From assembly GCA_017521805.1 (NCBI GenBank), contig JAFXDK010000085.1:1-64000 (forward strand): 64,000 nucleotides of DNA. Reading direction: 5' to 3'. How positions within the stretch are numbered: position 1 is the first letter of the stretch; the number at the start of each line of letters is the position of its first letter. The notes beneath the pieces are model-generated. The model was not told where the DNA came from and searched no databases. It was given only the letters and a program-made list of their open reading frames with translations. Positions 18,323-26,646 of the stretch are shown here, piece by piece. Both the position numbers and the translations under genes were made by a program. The DNA comes from Ruminococcus sp. Its GTDB lineage: Bacteria; Bacillota; Clostridia; Oscillospirales; Ruminococcaceae.

Positions 18323-20464
18323 ATGGAAAAGAATTATAATATATTAAATCTTGGGTGCGCTCACTGCGGCGGAAAAATCGAAGAAGCTATACGAAAACTT
18401 GATGGGATTGAGGAGGCTGTTCTTAATTTCCCCTTGCGTAAAATAAAAATCAAGGGTGAAATTACCGATGCTCTACTTGAAGAAATAAATCGTATTGCTG
18501 ATAAAATTGAAGCTGGAGTAATTATAACTTCTGACGAACACACTAATAATGAACACGAACATGAACATAGCCACGACCATTGCCATTGTGAACATCACCA
18601 CGGATACAAATCAGAAAAAAAGGTTATAAATAAGGATATTACGCTGTTTATAACTGGTATAGTAATTTTTATCATCGCAATTATATCTGAAAATATACTT
18701 CATTTCAGATTTGCTGTTTTCCTTTTTATTGCTGCATACTTGCTGATTGGCTTCAATGTGCTGAAAGCAACCGTTAAAAATATCCTCAAAGGAAACTTCT
18801 TTGAGGAAAATTTCCTTATGACTATTGCAACAATCGGAGCTTTTATACTGGGCGAATACTCAGAAGCTGTGGGAGTTGTTCTATTTTTCAAAATTGGTGA
18901 ATTATTTGAAAATTACGCAGTAGCAAAGAGCCGCAAAGCTATAACAGACGTTGCTGCATTAAAGGTCGAAGAAGCAACTGTTCTCAGAGACGACAGATAT
19001 GTTCGTATAAATTCAGATGAAATTAAAATCGGAGATATACTGCTGATTAAAACCGGTGAGCGTATTGCCGCTGACGGCGTTATGCTGGAGGGCGATTCAC
19101 GTCTTGATACATCCGCTGTAAACGGTGAACCTGTTCCTCTTACAATTCGAAAAGGCGACAAATTAATGTCTGGATGTATAAATCTTGCAGATACTTTTTC
19201 AATGAAAGCTACTGCGGCGGCTTCAGAATCTATGATTTCCAGAATTACACAGGCAGTTGAAGAAGCTACATCTCAAAAGCCAAATATAGACCGCTTTATT
19301 ACGCGTTTCTCAAAAATATACACACCTGTTGTTATAATTATTGCTGTACTGACTGCCTTGCTTGGCTCAATTTTCACAGGCAATTCACAAAAATGGATTT
19401 ACTCAGCACTGACATTCCTTGTTATAAGCTGTCCATGTGCTTTGGTTCTCAGCGTTCCCCTTGCTTATTTTTCCGGAATTGGCGCGGCTTCAAAAAAGGG
19501 AATACTTTTTAAAGGTGGAAATTCTCTTGAAGCTTTAGGAAAAGTCAGAACAGTGATTTTCGACAAAACAGGAACTCTCACAAGCGGTATTTTTACTATA
19601 ACTGATATTCAGGTTTGTGATACTTACAACGAAAATGAGCTTCTCAGAATTTGCGGAAGCTGTGAGCAGATTTCGACACATCCCGTTGCTGAAAGTATTA
19701 CATCATATTGTAAAAATAGTGGCATCGAACTGTCTCAGCCGCAATCATCGGGAGAATTGGCAGGCAAAGGCGTTTATGCGATTCTGGGTAATAAAAGTGT
19801 ATTATGCGGCAATGAAAAGCTTATGAGCGAAAAAAATATATCTATCCCACATATGTCTGAAATCACTCTCGGAAGCGTAGCATACGTTTCTGTTGATAAT
19901 AAGATTATTGGACGTATAGTTGTTTCAGATTCAATAAAAAGAACTTCGGAACTGGCTGTTTCTCAGCTGAAACAAATGGGACTTCATATTGTTATGCTTA
20001 CAGGCGATAAAGCTGATAATGCAGATGCTGTAGGAAATTCAATTGGTATTGATGAAATAATAAGCGGTCTCATGCCAGATGAAAAACTTGCTGAGCTTAA
20101 CAGAATCCGCGAAAAAAGTGGTGCTGTGATGTTTATTGGAGACGGTATAAATGATGCACCTGTACTTGCGGGTGCAGACGTAGGCGGCGCAATGCAAAGC
20201 GGCTCTGATATCGCTTTGGAAGCCGCAGACGCTGTATTTATGAACAGTGAACCTACAGCAGTTGTTTCTGCCAAGAAAATTGCTGATAAAACATTGCGTA
20301 TATCATATCAGAATATTATTTTTGCATTAGGAATCAAGGCACTGGTTCTCATTCTGGGTATATTAGGTTATGCGAATATGTGGCTTGCTGTTTTTGCCGA
20401 TTCTGGAGTTGCAATGCTGCTTATTCTCAATTCAATAAGAACTCTTAAATTCAAAAAGGAGTAG
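18323..20464 (+). CDS. P1B-type heavy-metal ATPase (Zn/Cd/Pb class exporter)
   Basis: This is a 713-residue membrane pump expelling divalent metal with ATP. The N-terminal HMA domain has C12-A-H-C15, followed by a His-rich linker (about 73-93, 'HEHEHSHDHCHCEHHHG') that should bind Zn2+ or Cd2+. Then come eight expected membrane helices, the actuator 'TGER', the metal-site CPC at 370-372 ('SCPCALVLS'), phosphorylation motif DKTGTLT at 414-420, the HP motif ('STHPVAES') and 'GDGINDAP'. The class with CPC and a His-rich tail is ZntA/CadA-like; exact metal is inferred. Start 18323 is chosen for GGAGG five bases upstream. Regulated by the palindromic operator. Confidence 0.93.
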   Translation: MEKNYNILNLGCAHCGGKIEEAIRKLDGIEEAVLNFPLRKIKIKGEITDALLEEINRIADKIEAGVIITSDEHTNNEHEHEHSHDHCHCEHHHGYKSEKKVINKDITLFITGIVIFIIAIISENILHFRFAVFLFIAAYLLIGFNVLKATVKNILKGNFFEENFLMTIATIGAFILGEYSEAVGVVLFFKIGELFENYAVAKSRKAITDVAALKVEEATVLRDDRYVRINSDEIKIGDILLIKTGERIAADGVMLEGDSRLDTSAVNGEPVPLTIRKGDKLMSGCINLADTFSMKATAAASESMISRITQAVEEATSQKPNIDRFITRFSKIYTPVVIIIAVLTALLGSIFTGNSQKWIYSALTFLVISCPCALVLSVPLAYFSGIGAASKKGILFKGGNSLEALGKVRTVIFDKTGTLTSGIFTITDIQVCDTYNENELLRICGSCEQISTHPVAESITSYCKNSGIELSQPQSSGELAGKGVYAILGNKSVLCGNEKLMSEKNISIPHMSEITLGSVAYVSVDNKIIGRIVVSDSIKRTSELAVSQLKQMGLHIVMLTGDKADNADAVGNSIGIDEIISGLMPDEKLAELNRIREKSGAVMFIGDGINDAPVLAGADVGGAMQSGSDIALEAADAVFMNSEPTAVVSAKKIADKTLRISYQNIIFALGIKALVLILGILGYANMWLAVFADSGVAMLLILNSIRTLKFKKE

Positions 20465-20469
20465 ATGTA

Positions 20470-20961
20470 ATGAAAAATAAAAAGCATTTGCCGTTATATG
20501 GGATTGGGCCCATATTGTGTCTCCCATTGGCAATAATAACATTCATATTGTTTTTATTAAGTTTAAACAATAAAATACCTACAACAAATTTGGGACAAAT
20601 TATAAATACAATATTTGGGATTATAGGTATTGTGTTTATTATTGGAGCAGTTGCATTGCTTATCGGTTGCGATACAGGTGGAAGATTGAGCACAAATATC
20701 AAAGAAAACAGATTGAAAACAAATGGCTCATACCGATTTGTAAGAAATCCGCGTTATTCTACATTTTTACTTGTGGAAATAGGTTTAGCTCTTGTATGCC
20801 ACAATTTATATCTGCTCATAATTCCCGTTTTATTCTGGATTGAAATGACCATTGTTTTAAAGAAAACTGAGGAAAAATGGCTGACTGAATTATATGGTCA
20901 GGAATATATAGATTATTGTAAAAGTGTGAACCGGTGTATTCCATGGTTTCCAAAAAAATAG
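20470..20961 (+). CDS. Isoprenylcysteine methyltransferase-like membrane protein
   Basis: The 163-residue protein has about four membrane helices and the C-terminal 'GSYRFVRNPRYSTFLLVEIGLAL' and 'EEKWLTELYGQEYIDYCKSVNRCIPW' blocks of the ICMT/PEMT-type methyltransferase fold, which binds S-adenosylmethionine at the membrane. Bacterial members are mostly uncharacterised; no prenylated substrate is implied. It starts five bases after the ATPase stop with AAAAGGAG inside that gene's end, so it shares the metal-responsive promoter. Confidence 0.8.
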   Translation: MKNKKHLPLYGIGPILCLPLAIITFILFLLSLNNKIPTTNLGQIINTIFGIIGIVFIIGAVALLIGCDTGGRLSTNIKENRLKTNGSYRFVRNPRYSTFLLVEIGLALVCHNLYLLIIPVLFWIEMTIVLKKTEEKWLTELYGQEYIDYCKSVNRCIPWFPKK

Positions 20962-20978
20962 TTACTATTTAATCAAAA

Positions 20979-21011
20979 AAGCGGCTAATGATATGCAATC
21001 AAAAGCCGCTT
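20979..21011. terminator. Bidirectional terminator between convergent operons
   Basis: AAGCGGCT and AGCCGCTT pair, with A-rich and T-rich flanks on both sides. Confidence 0.75.
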
Positions 21012-21018
21012 AAATTTA

Positions 21019-21843
21019 TTACATATTTACAATCTGATTTACCGCTGGGTCAATCCAATCGCCCTCGTAAAGTTCAATTGTTCCTTGGTCGCAGTGCTTA
21101 GCAAGCTCAGGAGCAATAGGAATTTGCGCAATTACGGGGATTCCGTATTCCTTGGCAATATCTTCAATATGACTATCACCATAAATCTTGTGCTTCTTTC
21201 CGCAGTCAGGACACTCAAAATAGCTCATATTCTCAACAATACCAATAATCGGGATATTCATAAGCTTTGCCATTTTTACAGCCTTTTCAACTATCATTGA
21301 AACAAGCTCCTGAGGAGATGTTACAATAACAATTCCGTCTACTGGAATTGACTGGAAAACAGTCAGCGGAACGTCGCCTGTTCCGGGAGGCATATCAACA
21401 AAGAGATAGTCAACATCTTTCCAGATAACATCAGTCCAGAACTGCTTTACAACTCCTGCTATAACAGGACCTCTCCATACGACAGGATCGGATTCATTTT
21501 CAAGTAGAAGATTGATTGACATAACATCAATACCCATTTTGCTCTTGCTGGGAATAATTCCAAACTCGCAGGCATCTGCTTTGCCGTGAATTCCAAAAGC
21601 CTTAGGAATTGAAGGACCTGTAATATCAGCGTCAAGAAGTCCGACATTTTTGCCCATTCTCTGCATACCTACAGCAAGCATTGAGGAAACCATAGTTTTT
21701 CCTACGCCGCCCTTACCGCTTACAATACCAATAACCTTGCCGATTTTGCTCATTTCATTAGGCATTTCAATAAGGCTCTGAGGCTCTTTTCTGCTTGCAC
21801 AGTCGCTTCCGCAGGTAGAGCAGTTGTGTGTACATTCACTCAT
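21019..21843 (-). CDS. mrp: Mrp/ApbC-type iron-sulfur carrier ATPase
   Basis: This 274-residue P-loop protein is thought to carry and transfer Fe-S clusters. The N-terminus has four cysteines ('CTHNCSTCGSDC'), the deviant Walker A is KGGVGKT at 44-50, 'DADITGPSIPKAFG' follows, 'VDMPPGTGDVPLTVFQ' is the Mrp hallmark, and 'ENMSYFECPDCGKKHKIYG' holds the CX2C that bridges the dimer. Start 21843 follows AAAGGAG; a TTG six bases earlier is less well placed. It is monocistronic with its own promoter. Confidence 0.92.
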   Translation of the reverse strand: MSECTHNCSTCGSDCASRKEPQSLIEMPNEMSKIGKVIGIVSGKGGVGKTMVSSMLAVGMQRMGKNVGLLDADITGPSIPKAFGIHGKADACEFGIIPSKSKMGIDVMSINLLLENESDPVVWRGPVIAGVVKQFWTDVIWKDVDYLFVDMPPGTGDVPLTVFQSIPVDGIVIVTSPQELVSMIVEKAVKMAKLMNIPIIGIVENMSYFECPDCGKKHKIYGDSHIEDIAKEYGIPVIAQIPIAPELAKHCDQGTIELYEGDWIDPAVNQIVNM

Positions 21844-21878
21844 TTTCAAAACTCCTTTAATATTATTCTTACTTATAT

Positions 21879-21907
21879 ATTATATCCTATTTTCAGGGAT
21901 TAGTCAA
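21879..21907 (-). promoter_or_regulatory. Promoter of mrp
   Basis: TTGACT (21902-21907) and TATAAT (21879-21884) on the minus strand with a 17-base spacer. Confidence 0.75.
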
Positions 21908-21922
21908 TATAGACGTTATAAA

Positions 21923-21957
21923 CCGCACAAAGTCTTATACCGACAGACTTTGTGCGG
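21923..21957 (-). terminator. Hairpin after pyrF
   Basis: CCGCACAAAGTCT and AGACTTTGTGCGG form a perfect 13-bp stem nine bases past the pyrF stop. The following T run on the minus strand is short. Confidence 0.7.
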
Positions 21958-21965
21958 AATTTGTT

Positions 21966-22892
21966 TTATTTAAGGTTGATATACTGTGTGATATCGTCTC
22001 TCATGCGGATAACCTCGCGGCGTGCTGCCTTGGCAAAATCACGCTCGTCACAGCCCTCTTTCTGATATGCGCACATAACAGCACGGCTAGAGTTTACAAT
22101 TGCTCCAAGACCGTTTTCGTCGAATCCGCCCTTTAAGCCTTCAGCTCCGCCTCCCTGTGCACCATAACCAGGTACGAGGAACATTGTATGAGGAAGTCTC
22201 TCTCTCAATTCTGTGAGCATTTCGGGATATGTTGCACCTACTACAGCACCTACTGCAGAATAACCATACTTGCCGATTGTATCAGCGCCCCACATTTCGC
22301 AGAGGTCGCCCATTTTGGCGTAGATAGGTGTGCCGTCCTCAAGCTTTAAATCCTGTAATTCGCCGCTTGATGGATTAGAAGTCTTAACAAGTACATAGAT
22401 ACCTTTGTCCTTTTCCTTGCAGACTTTAAGGAGAGGTGCAATTCCGTCTGTGCCGAGATAACCGTTTACAGTGAGAGCGTCAGCGCCGAAAGCCTCAGAT
22501 ACATTCTCCCCTACTGCTGTAGTTCCAAGGTGTGCATTTGTATAAGCCTCCATTGTGGCTCCGATATCGTTGCGCTTACCGTCGGTAATAACAAACATAC
22601 CATTGAGCTTTGCATAACGGATAGTTTTTTCAAGAGTTCTTATACCATAGTGTCCATACATCTCATAATACGCAGCCTGTGGCTTAATAGCAGGAACTAT
22701 ATCGTGAATTTCATCGATAATAGCCTGGTTGAAATCGTAAATCGCTTTTGCAGCGGCTTTGAGAGTAAGTCCGTCCTGTTCAAGATAACGTCTGCGGATA
22801 AACTCAGGAACGTATTCAAGCTTTGGATCAAGACCTACTACCGTAGGATTTTTCATTTCAATGATTTTCTCAATAAGTCTGTCAAATGACAT
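21966..22892 (-). CDS. pyrF: Orotidine 5'-phosphate decarboxylase (long type)
   Basis: The enzyme makes UMP from OMP, the last step of UMP synthesis. At 308 residues it belongs to the long (type 2) subfamily. 'PTVVGLDPKLEYVPEF' opens the barrel, 'AIKPQAAYYEMYG' and 'FVITDGKRNDIGATM' carry the catalytic Lys-Asp-Lys-Asp network, and 'VPGYGAQGG' is the phosphate gripper. AGGAGG precedes the ATG. It lies 42 bases after pyrC in the same operon. Confidence 0.95.
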   Translation of the reverse strand: MSFDRLIEKIIEMKNPTVVGLDPKLEYVPEFIRRRYLEQDGLTLKAAAKAIYDFNQAIIDEIHDIVPAIKPQAAYYEMYGHYGIRTLEKTIRYAKLNGMFVITDGKRNDIGATMEAYTNAHLGTTAVGENVSEAFGADALTVNGYLGTDGIAPLLKVCKEKDKGIYVLVKTSNPSSGELQDLKLEDGTPIYAKMGDLCEMWGADTIGKYGYSAVGAVVGATYPEMLTELRERLPHTMFLVPGYGAQGGGAEGLKGGFDENGLGAIVNSSRAVMCAYQKEGCDERDFAKAARREVIRMRDDITQYINLK

Positions 22893-22934
22893 TTTTATTC
22901 CTCCTGTAATATATATTTTATGGCATAAGCCTTT

Positions 22935-24203
22935 TTATCTTGCGTCATATCTGATGACACCCTTTGAAATTGTAACAAGAGCCTTACCTGTGAGCGTCTG
23001 TCCCTTGAATATGGAATTGCGGGATATCGAGTGAAGCTTTTCTGAATCAACTATCCATTTCATATTGATATCAGCGATTACGAGATCTGCCGTGCTCCCC
23101 TTTTCAATTGTAGGTATATCAAGTCCCAGAATTTTTCTCGGATTGACACACATAAGCTCCACCAGCTTATTCAGCGAAATTTCACCTGTGTGATATAAAG
23201 ATGTCAGAGTTGCCGCCAAAGATGTTTCAAGTCCGAGAACACCGTTGGGGGCTTTCTCGAAATCAGCCTTTTCCTGTGGAGTGTGAGGCGCGTGATCAGT
23301 TATGATACAATCAATTGTACCGTCTTTTATACCATCTATTATTGCTTTTACGTCCCCATCTGTGCGCAACGGTGGATTCATTCTGTAGTCTGCATCACGC
23401 TTTTCCAGAAGCTTATCTGTAAACATAAAATAATGAGGAGCAGTTTCGCAAGTTACTTTTACGCCCTGTGATTTAGCAAAACGAATCATCTCAGTACTGC
23501 CCTTTGTGGAAACGTGGCAGATATGTATTCTTGCATCGACAGAATGTGCAAGTATCATTTCACGGGCAGTTATGTAATCTTCAGAGGCTCTGTCCATACC
23601 TTTTACGCCAAGCTTTTCAGAAATTTTGCCCTTATTCATAATACCGCCATTAATTATGCTTAAATCCTCGCAGTGAGAAGCTACAAGAAGTCCGTTTTCC
23701 TTTGAAAGTTCAAGTGCCTTGCGCATCATTTCTGCATTCTCAACAGGTCTGCCGTCATCGGAAATACAGATACATCCTGCATTTTTCAGAGCATTATAAT
23801 CGCAAAGACCATTTCCGTTCATGCCGCCTGTGATACAGCCAACTGGATAAACATCAACTCCTGTATTTGCGGATTTATCAATAACATATCGAATAGTATC
23901 AGGATTATCGCAGATTGGATTTGTATTCGGCATAGCAAGCACACCTGTAACTCCACCAGCAAGAGCAGCAGCACAGCCTGTCTCTATTGTTTCTTTATGA
24001 GTAAACCCAGGGTCGCGGAGATGAACGTGCATATCAAACAGCGAAGGCATTAGTACCAATCCTGTACCGTCAATTATTTCATCAGCTTTGATGTCGATAT
24101 TTTCTCCCACTTCCACAATTTTGCCGTCCATGATAAAAACGTCTGTTAAGACATCGTTTTTCACATCGACGGCACGGATGTTTCTTATTAAAATTGATGA
24201 CAT
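22935..24203 (-). CDS. pyrC: Dihydroorotase
   Basis: The zinc enzyme cyclises carbamoyl aspartate to dihydroorotate in pyrimidine synthesis. It has 422 residues. 'DMHVHLRDPGFTHKE' supplies two zinc histidines and the substrate arginine, 'ASHCEDLS' and 'IHICHVSTKGS' further ligands, and 'DCIITDHAPHTPQEK' the catalytic aspartate. Start 24203 has AGGAGG six bases upstream. First gene of pyrC-pyrF; the leader carries a terminator-like hairpin that may sense pyrimidine supply. Confidence 0.96.
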   Translation of the reverse strand: MSSILIRNIRAVDVKNDVLTDVFIMDGKIVEVGENIDIKADEIIDGTGLVLMPSLFDMHVHLRDPGFTHKETIETGCAAALAGGVTGVLAMPNTNPICDNPDTIRYVIDKSANTGVDVYPVGCITGGMNGNGLCDYNALKNAGCICISDDGRPVENAEMMRKALELSKENGLLVASHCEDLSIINGGIMNKGKISEKLGVKGMDRASEDYITAREMILAHSVDARIHICHVSTKGSTEMIRFAKSQGVKVTCETAPHYFMFTDKLLEKRDADYRMNPPLRTDGDVKAIIDGIKDGTIDCIITDHAPHTPQEKADFEKAPNGVLGLETSLAATLTSLYHTGEISLNKLVELMCVNPRKILGLDIPTIEKGSTADLVIADINMKWIVDSEKLHSISRNSIFKGQTLTGKALVTISKGVIRYDAR

Positions 24204-24230
24204 AAGCTCCTCCTTTTCGTCAGTCAGCAA

Positions 24231-24290
24231 AAACCAAATAAAAGCCTGTCCGAGATTCAGACAGGCAAATTATCCGTTATGCCTGCAGCA
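24231..24290 (-). promoter_or_regulatory. pyrC leader with candidate attenuator
   Basis: GCCTGTC/GACAGGC (24244-24266) is followed on the minus strand by TTTTATTTGGTTTTT and stands only about 40 bases before pyrC. Upstream, GCAGGC (about 24281-24286) could pair instead with GCCTGT, giving a competing antiterminator. No PyrR-box consensus was recognised. Confidence 0.55.
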
Positions 24291-24325
24291 TCATAAACTG
24301 ACTAACAGGGATTTTCCTTAATAGT

Positions 24326-24354
24326 ATTATAACATATTCTGATGCAAATGTAAA
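24326..24354 (-). promoter_or_regulatory. Promoter of pyrC-pyrF
   Basis: TTTACA (24349-24354) and TATAAT (24326-24331) on the minus strand, 17-base spacer. Confidence 0.7.
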
Positions 24355-24360
24355 GTCTTT

Positions 24361-24585
24361 TCAGCGTTTCTTTTTCTTAGATTTTTTCTTTTTCTTACCG
24401 AAAATCAATTTCAGCAGAGTAATACCGACTACAGCGGCGGCACTGAGCGCAACTTCGGCGATTTCCTGTTTTTCAGATTTTTCATTTTTCTGCGCTGTGT
24501 GTATATCTTTTACTTTGGCATTTCCTATAGCTTTGTCTGTACCGAATCCGAATGAAAATTTCTCGGTTTCCTTGCTGTACTCCAT
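24361..24585 (-). CDS. Small basic single-helix membrane protein
   Basis: This 74-residue protein is not recognised. A hydrophilic N-terminal half is followed by one hydrophobic segment (about 42-61, 'IAEVALSAAAVVGITLLKLI') and an extremely lysine-rich tail ('FGKKKKKSKKKKR'). The topology suggests a membrane anchor with a basic tail that could contact nucleic acid or anionic lipid; that is inference. It starts one base after the trmB stop, so is cotranscribed with it. Confidence 0.65.
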   Translation of the reverse strand: MEYSKETEKFSFGFGTDKAIGNAKVKDIHTAQKNEKSEKQEIAEVALSAAAVVGITLLKLIFGKKKKKSKKKKR

Positions 24586-24586
24586 A

Positions 24587-25249
24587 TTAATCCTCCCTTT
24601 TTGGTTCTGCTATAAGGAATTTTATTTTTTTGCCCTCGTCACAGAACATTTTTTCATGCTCAGTGATAAAGTTTTCAATTCCTGTTTCACTGTGAAGGTC
24701 AAAAGTTTTAAGTTTGATAATGAAACCCGCTTCTTCAAAATATTCAAATGATTCCTCAAAAAGCTCGTCATCATCAGTTTTAAACCAAATTTCGCCCTTG
24801 AGAAATTTCTTATAGTTCAGAAGCTGTCTTGTATGGGTGAGACGACGCTTTTTATGCTTTCCCTTTGGCCAGGGATTACAGAAATTTATATATATTCTGT
24901 CTGCTCTGTCATTTTCATCCCAAGCCAAATCCAGACGTTCAATATTCTGGATTGCTATACGAACATTATCGGGATTATACTCTACTGCCTCGTATGCAGC
25001 TTCAAGCTTTCTCTTTGCAAGGACAAGCATTTCATTTTTTATATCCATTGCAATAAAATTAATTTCGGGATGTGCAGGAGCTGCTTGTGAAATAAATCCA
25101 CCCTTTCCACAACCTAACTCCACATACAGCGGACGATCCGGCTCTGCGAAAAGCTCATTCCATTTTCCTTTCTGCTCTGTGGGCGATTTTACATAAAAGT
25201 TGCAGGCTTCAAGCTCTGGCTTTGCCCATGGTTTATGTCTGATTCTCAT
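24587..25249 (-). CDS. trmB: tRNA (guanine-N7-)-methyltransferase
   Basis: The SAM enzyme forms m7G46 in the tRNA variable loop. It has 220 residues. 'YVELGCGKGGFISQ' is the SAM motif, 'FIAMDIKNEML' motif II, and 'IYINFCNPWPKGKHKKRRLTH' is the family signature carrying the catalytic aspartate-equivalent region (usually NFPDPWPK; here NFCNPWPK, so Asp is replaced by Asn). AAGGAG precedes the start. The C-terminal part 'TDDDELFEESFEYF' is typical. Confidence 0.93.
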   Translation of the reverse strand: MRIRHKPWAKPELEACNFYVKSPTEQKGKWNELFAEPDRPLYVELGCGKGGFISQAAPAHPEINFIAMDIKNEMLVLAKRKLEAAYEAVEYNPDNVRIAIQNIERLDLAWDENDRADRIYINFCNPWPKGKHKKRRLTHTRQLLNYKKFLKGEIWFKTDDDELFEESFEYFEEAGFIIKLKTFDLHSETGIENFITEHEKMFCDEGKKIKFLIAEPKRED

Positions 25250-25279
25250 AAAAACTCCTTAATAAAATATTATATCTCT

Positions 25280-25308
25280 ATTATACCACATCTGAAAAAT
25301 TTTTCCAA
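25280..25308 (-). promoter_or_regulatory. Promoter of trmB
   Basis: TTGGAA (25303-25308) and TATAAT (25280-25285) on the minus strand with a 17-base spacer. Confidence 0.65.
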
Positions 25309-25333
25309 CCCCTTTTTGAAAAAATTTAAAGAG

Positions 25334-25362
25334 TTGACATTTTAATTTATATATGCTATAAT
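25334..25362 (+). promoter_or_regulatory. Promoter of the lipoprotein gene at 25414
   Basis: Perfect TTGACA and TATAAT with a 17-base spacer, 51 bases before the start codon. Confidence 0.8.
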
Positions 25363-25413
25363 ATGTATATAAAATTATAATCATATCTTTATATAAAGGG
25401 AATGGGGTAAATT

Positions 25414-26604
25414 ATGAAAAAAATTATTTGTGGAATTATGACAATGTCTTTAGCATGCTCATTAATGACAGCCTGCGGTAAGGATGATGAAACTACTAAG
25501 GAAACAAACACATCAATTACACTTGAAGCCAATGAGGAAATCAAAGTAACTGATAAAAAAGAAGCTTCGACAGAAACAAACGATGTAAAAAAAGATTCTG
25601 ATGAAAGTAAAACTGTTTCTGACACTGAAAAGGAATCCGAAAATAAATCTTCTGAGAATACGAGCGAAATAGAAACAAATGAAAAAGGCTTTGAAAAGAC
25701 ATTATATGCATATTTTGAAGCCTTAAATGAAAGCGACTATGAAAAAGCACTAAAATACTTTTATCCTGCTGAAATTGTTGACGGACTTATTGAAGTTTCT
25801 GAAATCCAGAACACAGATTTAACAGCTCTTGTTGCCTCTGATGTTGAAGCTAAAAGTTATGAAATAACAGATATTGAAATTGAAAGCGAGATACCTAAGG
25901 ATGACCTCAAGGAGTTATCTGATACTATGAATCAGATGTACTATACTGTTGATACTGTGAAAAATTATGACAAAGATATAGATTCAATGAGCGAAGAAGA
26001 ATTAACAGAAATACAAAACAAAATAATGAATATTGAGGAGAATGAAGTTGAGAAGAAATATACAGTTACAGAAGGATACGATATAACTGTAAACTATCTT
26101 GTTGACGGTGAACCTGATGAGGATTACTTTTATGTATTTAATGTAGAGGGCGATGGCTGGATGCTCCAAAACTCCATGAGAAAATACATAAAAAATTCAA
26201 GACAATCTTCCGCAAATGCCGACTCCAAAACAATAATAATTGCTTATAATACTGCATTGACAGAATTAGATGAAATGGGTGCTAATCTTAGTGGAACATT
26301 CATTTTATGCTCTGACGAAAGCAAAAACTATAATGTTCCTGACGATTTTTCAATTGATGAGATTAATGAGATAGTTGGATATTATTATACTTTTGAAGAA
26401 GATTGTAAATATTTCGTTATTATTAGTAACGGTGTATGCCATTATTGTGCTGTTTCTGCTTTTGAAGATACTGTGGGCACGTATCCGGTTTCTGCAATAC
26501 CTAAAAGCTGTAATCAGGGAACGCTTGAAACAGAAGAAGTTCCCGACATTAGTGATTACACATTTGACGAAATCTACGAAACAGCGAAAAACATTGTGAA
26601 ATAA
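25414..26604 (+). CDS. Predicted lipoprotein of unknown function
   Basis: The 396-residue protein begins with a lipoprotein signal ending in LMTAC, lipidated at C21. Residues about 25-90 are a low-complexity Glu/Lys/Thr/Ser spacer that would span the cell wall. The rest has 'YFEALNESDYEKALKYFYP' (about 101), reminiscent of NTF2-like or TPR-like extracellular domains, and a C-terminal domain with paired cysteines ('CHYC'). No enzyme motif was found. It is transcribed alone from a strong promoter and ends at a terminator. It should be anchored outside the membrane; the role is unknown. Confidence 0.85.
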   Translation: MKKIICGIMTMSLACSLMTACGKDDETTKETNTSITLEANEEIKVTDKKEASTETNDVKKDSDESKTVSDTEKESENKSSENTSEIETNEKGFEKTLYAYFEALNESDYEKALKYFYPAEIVDGLIEVSEIQNTDLTALVASDVEAKSYEITDIEIESEIPKDDLKELSDTMNQMYYTVDTVKNYDKDIDSMSEEELTEIQNKIMNIEENEVEKKYTVTEGYDITVNYLVDGEPDEDYFYVFNVEGDGWMLQNSMRKYIKNSRQSSANADSKTIIIAYNTALTELDEMGANLSGTFILCSDESKNYNVPDDFSIDEINEIVGYYYTFEEDCKYFVIISNGVCHYCAVSAFEDTVGTYPVSAIPKSCNQGTLETEEVPDISDYTFDEIYETAKNIVK

Positions 26605-26612
26605 ACCCAAAT

Positions 26613-26641
26613 AAGCGGTATTCCAATTCGGAATACCGCTT
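26613..26641. terminator. Bidirectional terminator
   Basis: AAGCGGTATTCC and GGAATACCGCTT form a 12-bp stem between convergent genes. Confidence 0.85.
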
Positions 26642-26646
26642 TAAAA

